Shown here in pieces: positions 52,982-60,251 of a stretch of 64,000 nucleotides of DNA. Each line of letters opens with the position of its first letter. Position 1 is the stretch's first letter. Location: the NCBI RefSeq assembly GCF_014930365.1, contig NZ_JABXWI010000033.1, forward strand, positions 21,402 to 85,401, written 5' to 3'. Under the pieces are notes generated by a model that had not been told where the DNA came from, ran no database searches, and saw only the letters and a list, made by a program, of their open reading frames with translations. Origin of the DNA: Streptomyces caniscabiei (GTDB lineage: Bacteria > Actinomycetota > Actinomycetes > Streptomycetales > Streptomycetaceae). Made by a program: the position numbers and the translations under genes.

Positions 52982-53454
52982 CTACCCGGCCTTGGGGAAG
53001 CTTCAACGGCTGACTCACCCTTCAGGCCGTGCGAGGTGTCCCTGCCCCCGATGCGGACCTGCTTTCCGTGACACCGCGGCACCTTCTGCTGCCAAGGTGC
53101 CCACCAACCGGGCGTGTTGGTCGGGGGCGTTGTCCTTGAGTGGGAGACGGGACGCACCGGCGCGCAACGTGGTGAGGACGGACTCGTGGGCGCCGAAGAG
53201 GGCAGCATCGCCACCACTGGTGGCTGCGGCGGGACAGGGGACGGTGCCATCCGCGGGTGCCTGTGCACGATGCTGGAACTCGCCTGACTATACGCGACGT
53301 TGGGCTGCGTGACCGCTGAGGGGGCATGACATGAAGGCGTCCCGTGGTGACTGCGCCCAGGAGGGAGGGGAGAGCGCGTCATGGGGACCGCGAGGATGCT
53401 CTCTTGTGTGGGCCAGGTCACGTGGCGGGGTGCATAGCGGGGTAGGGGCCAGTG
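52982..53454. other. Stretch between IS4 and IS21 remnants with a minus-strand coding remnant
   Basis: About 470 bases. On the minus strand, one frame from about 53285 to 53022 reads GGDAALFGAHESVLTTLRAG then ASRLPLKDNAPDQHARLVGT and a stop, with protein-like helical composition but no start and no recognised family. The remainder (53290-53454) shows nothing I can support. Confidence 0.35.
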
Positions 53455-53800
53455 CCTTTGTGAAGGTGTAGGGGCATGCAGGTGTGGCCCAGTTCGAGCT
53501 GAACCGCGCTTTCCACATGTCCTTGATCGAGCCGTGCGGGTCGAACGCCCGCAGTGATTTCTCGCGGGGGAAAGCCGCGGCCTTGATGCGCCGTTCCGAA
53601 CGCCTGCGGGCCCGGTCGTCGCACTCGGCCAGCAGCAGTTCGGCGAGGAAGCCCTTGTAGGACATCTGCTCGCGGGAGTCTGCATCGGCGAGGTCGGGGA
53701 ACTGGCTCCGGATGGTGGGCAGCCGCAGCATCCGGCATGCCTGGTCGATGGCGGTGTCGGCGGCTTGTTCGCTCAGACCACGATGGCGTTGGGCACTCAC
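53455..53800 (-). pseudogene. IS21 helper ATPase IstB, N-terminal fragment
   Basis: Minus-strand ATG at 53800 overlapping the IstA-type stop. The sequence AIDQACRMLRLPTIRSQFPD, SREQMSYKGFLAELLLAE and RRIKAAAFPREKSLRAFD is the typical IstB N-terminus. Homology ends near 53530-53455, before the Walker A motif, so the ATPase domain is lost. The tail to 53288 is out of family. Confidence 0.8.
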
Positions 53801-54297
53801 GGGGCATCTCCCTGGCTGGCGGTGCCACCGCCCTGACGGCGGTGTCGCAACAGCTGGTCGTAGGGGGCCACCGAGGGCAGCGGCCGGGTGTCGGGCGGTA
53901 GATGGGACATTCGCCAGTCGGCCAGGAAAGTGACCGTCGCCCGCGGTGGCCCAGACAGCTCAGGCGGACGTTCGCGGACAGGTGGGGAGGGCGGAAGTTC
54001 GTCGGCTTCCGCTGCCTTGCGAGCCTCCAGAGCGACCGCGTCCGCGGTGAAGGCGCCGGCCCCCAGGGCCATGGCCAGTCCGGCGACGATGTGCTCATGG
54101 CTCATGTGGCGGCCCAGCAGCAGGACCTCGATCAGGGCCTTGGTGCCGTCCTTGTCCCCGTGGGCCGCCCGGGCCGCGTCCCACCAGTCGTCATGCACCG
54201 GGGTGAACTTCCCAGCGGAGCGGGCCTGTTCGAGGGCGGTGGCTCCTGGGAAGGCGCCGGGCTTGCGGATCAGCGCCTCCAGATAGTGGTCCGGTTC
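53797..54297 (-). pseudogene. IS21 transposase IstA, C-terminal fragment
   Basis: The frame from about 54297 reads DHYLEALIRKPGAFPGATAL, EQARSAGKFTPVHDDWWDAA, KALIEVLLLGRHMSHEHIV and ADAVALEARKAAEADELPP, ending LPSVAPYDQLL before the stop at 53797. This is the C-terminal part of IS21-type transposases; the HTH and DDE core are missing. With the IstB fragment it is the internal remnant of one IS21-family element. Its 5' cut lies only 57 nt from the aminosugar N-methyltransferase start. Confidence 0.82.
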
Positions 54298-54353
54298 CCT
54301 TGACCGGCCGCGTACGCGCGCAGCCGCCCACCGCCCCAGGAAAGGACACCCCC

Positions 54354-55109
54354 TTGACCTCCGCCACCTCCCGACCGGCGATGGCCTACAGCGACGAACA
54401 CGCCGACATCTACGACCTCGTCCACGCCTCCCGGGGCCGGGACTGGAGCACCGAGGCGGACGCCGTCGCCGCCCTCGTCGTCGTCCGCAACCCGGGAGCC
54501 GACTCCCTCCTCGACGTGGCCTGTGGCACCGGAAAGCACCTGGAGGCCTTCCGCGAGCGCTTTCGGGACGTCGCGGGCGTCGAGCTCTCCGCAGGCATGT
54601 GCCGCATAGCGCGACGGCGGCTCCCCGGCATCACGATCGACCTCGGGGACATGCGCACCTTCGCACGGAACCGCGCCTACGCCGCCGTCACCTGCCTCTG
54701 CTTCTCCGTCGCCTACATGGCGAACACCGACGAACTGGGCCGGGCCGTGGGCCGCATGGCCGACCACCTGGAACCCGGCGGTGTGCTCGTCCTCGAACCC
54801 TGGTGGTTCCCGGAGAAGTTCCTGGACGGTTTCGTCACGGGTGCCGTCGCCCAGGAGGAGGGACGAGTCGTCAGCCGGCTCTCCCACTCCGTCCGCGACG
54901 GCGACGCCACCAGCATGACCGTCCGCTACACGGTGGCCGAAAGCGTGGGCGGCATCAGGGAGTTCGGCTCCCACGAGATCCTCTCGCTCTTCACCCGGGA
55001 CGAGTACGAGACCGCGTTCCGCACCGCCGGCCTCACCGTGGAGTACCTGGAGGGCGGCCCCAACGGCCGTGGACTCTTCGTCGGCGTCCGCCCCCGGGAG
55101 GCGTCGTGA
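54354..55109 (+). CDS. Aminosugar N-methyltransferase (DesVI/TylM1-like)
   Basis: 251 aa from TTG at 54354 with AAAGGA upstream; ATG at 54381 is an alternative. SAM-dependent class I methyltransferase: motif I LLDVACGTGKHLEAF near residue 48, GVELSAGMCRIARRRLPG, GDMRTFARNRAYAAVTCL, and EPWWFPEKFLDGFV. The end TRDEYETAFRTAGLTVEYLE then GGPNGRGLFVGV is typical of dTDP-3-amino-sugar N,N-dimethyltransferases of macrolide pathways (desosamine, mycaminose). It would methylate the amino group of a dTDP-aminodeoxysugar. Its stop overlaps the aminotransferase start by 4 nt. It follows directly on an IS21 remnant, so upstream sugar genes may have been lost. Confidence 0.9.
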   Translation: MTSATSRPAMAYSDEHADIYDLVHASRGRDWSTEADAVAALVVVRNPGADSLLDVACGTGKHLEAFRERFRDVAGVELSAGMCRIARRRLPGITIDLGDMRTFARNRAYAAVTCLCFSVAYMANTDELGRAVGRMADHLEPGGVLVLEPWWFPEKFLDGFVTGAVAQEEGRVVSRLSHSVRDGDATSMTVRYTVAESVGGIREFGSHEILSLFTRDEYETAFRTAGLTVEYLEGGPNGRGLFVGVRPREAS

Positions 55110-56251
55110 TCCAGGTGTTCCAGCCCCGGCTGGGCGAGGAGGAACTCTCGGCCGTCGCCGAGGTCTTCGACAGCAACTGGATCGGCCACGGGCCCCGGAC
55201 CAAGGCGTTCGAGGCGTCGTTCGCCGCGCACCTGGGCGTCGAGCCGGACCGGCTGGTCTTCATCAACTGCGCGACGGCCGGTCTGTTCCTCGGCACGGAA
55301 CTGCTCGGGCTCGGCGGGGGCGACGAGGTCGTCCTGCCCTCCGTCAGCTTCGTCGCCGCCGCGAACGCCGTCGCCGACCGCGGCGCCCGTCCCGTCTTCT
55401 GCGACGTCGACCCCCGCACCCTCAACCCCACCGCGGCCGACGTCGCCCGCGTGCTCACCCCCCGCACCAAGGCCGTCATGCTCCTCCACTACGGCGGCCG
55501 GCCGGGAGACGTCGCGGCCGTCGCCGACCTCTGCCGCGAGCGCGGTGTCGCCCTGATCGAGGACGCCGCGTGCGCGGTCTCCTCCCACGTCGACGGGCGG
55601 GCCGCCGGCACCTTCGGCGACCTGGCCGTGTGGAGCTTCGACGCGATGAAGATGCTCGTCTGCGGCGACGGCGGCATGCTGTACGTCCGCGACCCCGACC
55701 GGGCCGCCCGAGCCCGGCGTCTCGCCTACCACGGACTGGCGCGGCCGAGCGGTTTCGGCCAGGCGGGGCCGGCGTCCTCCCGCTGGTGGGACCTGGACGT
55801 CCCCGAGGTCGGCCGGCGCATCGTGGGCAACGACCTGACGGCGGCCATCGGCACCGTGCAACTGCGGCGCCTGTCCGGATTCGTGGCCCGCCGCAAGCAG
55901 ATCGTCGAGCTCTACGACTGCGAACTCGCCGACGTCCCCGGCCTGACGCTGCCCCCGCCCCTGCCCGACGGACACCACTCCTCGTACTACTTCTACTGGG
56001 TGCAGATGGACCCCGGCGTACGGGACGAGGTCGCCCGCGACCTGTACGCGGCTGGTGTCTACACCACGTTCCGCTACCCCCTGCTGCACAGGGTCCCCCT
56101 CTACGGGGCCACCGACCAGTCGCTCCCGCACGCCGACGAGGCAGCGGAACGCACCCTGTGTCTGCCGCTCCACAACGGACTGGACGACTCCGACGTGAGG
56201 ACGGTGGCGACGGCACTGCGCAAGGCCATGGAGACACGCGCGGGCAGGTGA
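55106..56251 (+). CDS. DegT/DnrJ/EryC1/StrS-type sugar aminotransferase
   Basis: 381 aa, GTG overlapping the methyltransferase stop. PLP-dependent aminotransferase of nucleotide-sugar pathways: INCATAGLFLGTELLG near residue 55, LPSVSFVAAANAV near 75, ALIEDAACAVSS with the cofactor-ring Asp near 155, and the Schiff-base Lys in SFDAMKMLVCGDGGM near 185. The C-terminal TTFRYPLLHRVPLY fits the family. It transfers an amino group to a dTDP-keto-deoxysugar; whether at C-3 or C-4 cannot be decided. With the coupled N-methyltransferase it implies a (di)methylamino sugar. A strong hairpin follows its stop. Confidence 0.92.
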   Translation: MIQVFQPRLGEEELSAVAEVFDSNWIGHGPRTKAFEASFAAHLGVEPDRLVFINCATAGLFLGTELLGLGGGDEVVLPSVSFVAAANAVADRGARPVFCDVDPRTLNPTAADVARVLTPRTKAVMLLHYGGRPGDVAAVADLCRERGVALIEDAACAVSSHVDGRAAGTFGDLAVWSFDAMKMLVCGDGGMLYVRDPDRAARARRLAYHGLARPSGFGQAGPASSRWWDLDVPEVGRRIVGNDLTAAIGTVQLRRLSGFVARRKQIVELYDCELADVPGLTLPPPLPDGHHSSYYFYWVQMDPGVRDEVARDLYAAGVYTTFRYPLLHRVPLYGATDQSLPHADEAAERTLCLPLHNGLDDSDVRTVATALRKAMETRAGR

Positions 56252-56281
56252 CACCGACCGCGAAGCGCACGACCCACGCCA

Positions 56282-56334
56282 GGTCGTGCGCCGGGGCGGC
56301 ACCGGACCGACCGGTGCCGCCCCGGCACACGACC
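56282..56334. terminator. Strong bidirectional hairpin between convergent aminotransferase and glycosyltransferase genes
   Basis: GCCGGGGCGGCACCGG (56290-56305) pairs perfectly with 56311-56326 across the loop ACCGA. After one mismatch the pairing continues for seven more base pairs (GGTCGTG / CACGACC). It is 30 nt after one stop codon and 30 nt before the other, the expected site of a shared terminator. Confidence 0.85.
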
Positions 56335-56364
56335 CCGACGACCGGGAGCCGGCCAGCTCCCTCG

Positions 56365-57606
56365 TCAGCGGTGATCGGCCGTCACTTTCTCCAGCACCGG
56401 CACCACTTCGCCCGGTGTGGGCTGGGCCATGATCTGTTCGTCCCGCAGCCTGCGCGCGCCCGCCCCGAACGACGGATCGCCCAGCAGCCGCTCCAGCGAC
56501 GCGCGCGACTCCGCCCGATCCGAGACGTACAGGCCCGCGCCGACGCCCTCCAGATGCCTGCCCTTGTGCAGGGCGTACCAGGACTCCGCGATCAGCAGCT
56601 GCGGCACACCCGCCCCCAGGGCGGTGCCCCACGTTCCGCCGCCGCCGTGGTGGACGACCGCGGAGCAACTCGGCAGGAGCGCGAGCAGCGGTACGAAGTC
56701 CACCAGCCGGGTGTTGGCCGGCACCGGCTCCTCCCGGCCCGGCCGCTGCTTCAGGGTGGCGATCAGCTCGATGTCCAGGCCGTCGAACATCTCCAGGTCA
56801 CCGATCGAGAACCCGTCCTGCCCCGCCTGGTCGCGCAGGCTCGTCCCGCCGGTCAGACACACCCTGGGCCGGGTGGGCGGCTCGCGCAGCCACGCCGGCA
56901 CGACGGCGGGCCCGCCGTACGGCACGTACCGCATGGGGACCCGGCGCACGTCCAGCGGGAACGCGACGTCGGCCGGAACCGTGTCGATCGTCCACTGCCC
57001 CACGGCGACGTCCTCCCCGAACGCACCGCCGCCGAACCGCTCCAGCAGAGGTCCGAGCCATGGCTCCAGCGGGTCGGTACGCTGATCCTCGGGCGCCTGG
57101 CCACGCAGCCGCAGGAACGTCCGCCGCATCTGCTGCAGCAGATCCGGGCTGAACACCAGCCGCGCGTGGGCCGCGCCCACGGCACGCGCGGCGACCGGCC
57201 CGGCGAAGGTGTAGGGCTCCCAGACGACCAGGTCCGGCCGGAAGTGGCGGGCGAAGTCGACCAGTCCTGCCACGAAGGCGTCGTTGTTGACGCCCCGCAT
57301 GTAGAAGTCGACGAACGTCCGGTACAGCAGCCCCTGCCCCTCCCATGTCTCGGGCGGCTCGACGCTGCCGTCCTGCGCCACTCCGCCCGAGGAGCCCGCC
57401 TGACCGCCGGCCTGCTCCAACTCCCGCAGGAACGTGTGGTCCTCACCGACCGGCACGGCCGTGAGCCCGGCCTGGGTGATGTCGTCGGTCAGCGCCGGCT
57501 GCGACGCCACGTACACCTCGTGCCCGGCGGTCCGCAGTGCCCAGGCGAGCGGGATCATGCTGTAGAAGTGGGTTCTCTCGGCGTGGGTGGCGAAGAGCAC
57601 GCGCAT
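56365..57606 (-). CDS. Glycosyltransferase (GT1, DesVII/EryCIII-like)
   Basis: 413 aa, ATG at 57606 with GGAAGG upstream. N-terminus MRVLFATHAERTHFYSMIPL then AWALRTAGHEVYVASQPAL is typical of macrolide/anthracycline glycosyltransferases. Acceptor-domain motifs include FRPDLVVWEPYTFAGPVAAR. Donor-domain motifs are VCLTGGTS near residue 245 and the signature VVHHGGGGTWGTALGAGVPQ near 320. It attaches an activated deoxysugar to an aglycone. Many DesVII-type enzymes need a P450-like auxiliary protein; no such gene is seen here. The acceptor is unknown; the PKS-NRPS at the left of the window is a possibility only by genomic proximity. Confidence 0.92.
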   Translation of the reverse strand: MRVLFATHAERTHFYSMIPLAWALRTAGHEVYVASQPALTDDITQAGLTAVPVGEDHTFLRELEQAGGQAGSSGGVAQDGSVEPPETWEGQGLLYRTFVDFYMRGVNNDAFVAGLVDFARHFRPDLVVWEPYTFAGPVAARAVGAAHARLVFSPDLLQQMRRTFLRLRGQAPEDQRTDPLEPWLGPLLERFGGGAFGEDVAVGQWTIDTVPADVAFPLDVRRVPMRYVPYGGPAVVPAWLREPPTRPRVCLTGGTSLRDQAGQDGFSIGDLEMFDGLDIELIATLKQRPGREEPVPANTRLVDFVPLLALLPSCSAVVHHGGGGTWGTALGAGVPQLLIAESWYALHKGRHLEGVGAGLYVSDRAESRASLERLLGDPSFGAGARRLRDEQIMAQPTPGEVVPVLEKVTADHR

Positions 57607-57913
57607 AGAACGGAATCCTTCCGATCCGCGGACAAGGGGGACGACGGCCCGCCCCCGGCAAGGCTGCTCGGCCCTCGCCCCTGAGCCAACCCCTATCGCC
57701 CCCCGCCCCCGCTTCCAGGGGTACGGCTCTGTCTGCCGGGCGCCGACCGGTCGTCGGCGCCCGCCGGGGAAGACCCCAGGTGTGCCACCCGGTGCCTCGG
57801 TCAGGCGACCGGGCTGAACGTCCACAGCAGGTTGGTGCTCTGCTGCCACGTCCACTGTTTGGCCACGGCTCCTGAGACGGCCATTCCGCCGCCGTAGAGG
57901 AGGTTGCGTCCAG
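57607..57913. other. Upstream region of the glycosyltransferase with a lost-gene remnant
   Basis: About 300 bases. Near 57801-57930 a minus-strand frame reads PVHHFPGRNLLYGGGMAVSG then AVAKQWTWQQSTNLLWTFSP and a stop; it looks like the exported C-terminus of a carbohydrate-binding or similar secreted protein, cut by the IS256 end. The family is not certain. The rest is likely promoter of the glycosyltransferase gene. Confidence 0.35.
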
Positions 57914-59316
57914 GGAAGTGGTGTACGGGTTCGGCCTGATCCGGGGGTTTGCTCCGGCATCGGGGTGGTGCCCGCATAGACGAACGGCCACCGGCTGATC
58001 TTCGAAGTGTCGAAGCCTCGAAGGAGATCAGCACGATGACCGCACCTGACAGTGTGCCCTTGCACGCCCTCGCCGAGGACAACCTCGCCGCGGCGAGTCC
58101 CGATCTGCTGCGCGCGATGGTCAAGACGTTCGCCGATGCGCTCATGTCCGCAGAGGCCGATGCCCTCTGCAATGCCGAATACGGGCAGGTCAGCGACGAA
58201 CGCGTCAACCACCGCAACGGATACCGCCCACGCGAGTGGGACACCAGGGCCGGCACCGTCGAACTCGCCGTCCCCAAGCTGCGCCAGGGCAGTTACTTCC
58301 CGCACTGGCTCCTGGAACGCAGGCGGCGGGCCGAGCAGGCCCTCATCTCGGTCGTCGCCACTGCCTACCTGCTGGGCGTCTCCACCCGCAGGGTCGAGAA
58401 ACTCGCCGAGTCTCTCGGTGTCACCCAGCTGTCGAAGTCCCAGGTCAGCGCGATGGCCAAGCACCTGGACGAGCAGGTCGCCGCGTTCCGCAACCGGCCT
58501 CTGGACGCTGACCCCTATACGTTCGTCTGGGTCGACGCACTGACCCAGAAGATCTGCGAGGGCGGCCGCATCATCAACGTCCACGCGCTGATCGCGTCGG
58601 CGTCAATGCGGACGGACACCGCGAGATCCTCGGCATCGACGTCGCCACGGCCGAGGACGGTGCGGGCTGGCTCGCCTTCCTGGGCCCGCTCGTCGCCCGC
58701 GGCCTGTCCGGCGTCCAACTGGTCGTCTCCGACGCCCACGCCGGCCTGGTGAACGCGATCGGCGCGGTCCTGCCGGGCGCATCATGGCAGCGATGTCGCA
58801 CGCATTACGCCCGGAATCTGCTGAGCCAGGTCCCCAAGTCCGCCCAGCCATGGGTGGCCACCCTGCTGCGAACCGTCTTCGAACAGCCCGACACCGACGC
58901 CGTGAGGGCCCAGATGCGGCACGTCCTGGACGCCCTGGAAGCCAAGTTCCCCAAGGCAGCAGCCCACTTGGACGCCGCTCAGCACGACCTGCTGGCCTTC
59001 ACCGCGTTCCCGCGCGAGATCTGGCGGCAGATCTGGTCGAACAACCCGCAGGAGCGACTGAACAAGGAGATCCGCCGCCGCACCGACGTGGTCGGCATCT
59101 TCCCCGACCGCACCGCCGTCATCCGGCTCGTCGGCGCGGTCCTGGCCGAGCAGAACGACGAGTGGACCGAGGCCCGCCGTTACATGGGCCGTGAACTCCT
59201 CGCCAAGGCCCGCCTCCACCCGATCGAGTCAGAAAACGACGAGACCACCCTGCCCACCGAACTCACCGCATAGCCTCAAAACGAGATCACCGAGTGGCCG
59301 TCGATACACCACTCCA
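57914..59316 (+). mobile_element. IS256-family element
   Basis: About 1.4 kb. The right end GGCCGTCGATACACCACTCC (59296-59315) is imperfectly matched by an inverted copy at about 57914-57936 (GGAAGTGGTGTACGGGTTCGGCC). Both resemble IS256-type ends (GAGTGG...CACCACTC). The one transposase gene inside carries a single frameshift. Boundaries are estimated to within a few bases; target duplications are not clear. Confidence 0.65.
58036..59273 (+). pseudogene. IS256-family transposase, one frameshift
   Basis: ATG at 58036 with AAGGAG 9 nt upstream. The first part has ADALCNAEYGQVSDERVNHR, NGYRPREWDTRAGTVELAVP, KLRQGSYFPHWLLERRRRAE and the first Asp in TFVWVDALTQK. At about 58597 one base is missing: HALIA should be followed by VGVNADGHREILGIDVA, which is in the next frame. 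That frame continues with the second Asp in LVVSDAHAGLVNAI, CRTHYARNLLSQVPK and the Glu-containing region NNPQERLNKEIRRRTDVVGI to the stop at 59273. A single deletion in a recognisably complete gene indicates recent inactivation. Confidence 0.88.
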
Positions 59317-59324
59317 GCGGACGT

Positions 59325-59441
59325 GACCCCCTCGACCTGCGGCGCCCCCAGGACTACTTCCACCGCACCTGGAGCACTGCCTTCCGCGCCCGAGACCTCG
59401 CAGCGCTGCAGGCCCCCGACGACACCACAGGACAGCCATGA
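59325..59441 (+). pseudogene. C-terminal tail of a Tn554-type integrase/transposase (TnpB-like)
   Basis: The frame from 59325 reads DPLDLRRPQDYFHRTWSTAF then RARDLAALQAPDD and ends at a TGA (59439-59441) that overlaps the next ATG. The residues fit the end of the large site-specific integrase that precedes DUF6262/TnpC genes in Tn554-like elements. All upstream sequence of the gene is replaced by the IS256 element. Called mainly from the overlap with the DUF6262-like gene. Confidence 0.5.
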
Positions 59442-60020
59442 GCACTTCCCGCACCGACGCGGCCGTCCAAGCCCGCCGCCACGCCACCCAAGAGATGCTC
59501 GAACGCCTCCAGACCGCCCTGGCTGCCACGGCACGCGACCATACGCCTATCACCGTCGCAGCCCTCGCCCGTACCGCCCGCGTCTCACGCACCTTCCTCT
59601 ATCAAAACCAGCAGGCCAGAGCCCTTATCGAACAGGCCGCCCGCCCAAGCACATCCCATCCCGGCGCGTCCGCCAACGGCCGCAGTCGTACACAGCCAGC
59701 CTGGAGAGAACGAGCCCTTAACGCCGAAGAGGCACTCGCCCAGGCCCAGCGCGAGATCCGCACCCAGCGCACCCACATCGCAGAACTCCTTGGCAAGATC
59801 CGAGACCTCGAGCACGATCCCTGAAGGGTCACTTCAGCGGATCGTCACCGAGAACACCACCCTGAAGCAGCAAGTACGACAGCTCACCCAGGACAACCAG
59901 CAGGTGCAAGAGAGGCTGGCCAGTGCCCGCCAGAACAACCGCTTCCTCGACAGACGCACCGCAGACCTTGAAGCCCAACTCGCCCCGTATCTCACTGCCC
60001 CGCATCCGCCAGCCCCGTAG
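59438..60020 (+). pseudogene. DUF6262/TnpC-like accessory transposition protein, frameshifted
   Basis: ATG at 59438. The first frame reads ARRHATQEMLERLQTALAAT, then the small DNA-binding helix pair ITVAALARTARVSRTFLYQN, then a coiled coil ALAQAQREIRTQRTHIAEL to a stop at 59824. The coiled coil continues in another frame from about 59820: RIVTENTTLKQQVRQLTQDN and RTADLEAQLAPYL, ending at 60020. One base is missing near 59815. DUF6262 proteins accompany tyrosine-recombinase-type Tn554 transposition genes. With the integrase tail this marks a Tn554-like element destroyed by the IS256 insertion. Confidence 0.7.
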
Positions 60021-60251
60021 GCCACCTGCACAGAGGGCCCTGGTAGCAGGGCAGGGCAGGTTCCCCGCTTGCGGTAACCCCGGGAGCAATGAGCCAGTAG
60101 GCGGGCGGGAGGGGAGAACAGGCGCCCACTGCCCCCCAATGCCATCCGTACGCACTTGGTACGCAAAATGAACGCTCCACGATACGGTCGGTACACGGGG
60201 TCAAGCCGGGCGAGGCTTGCTATCCGCGCACAGCCCTCCGCTGCCCGCCCC

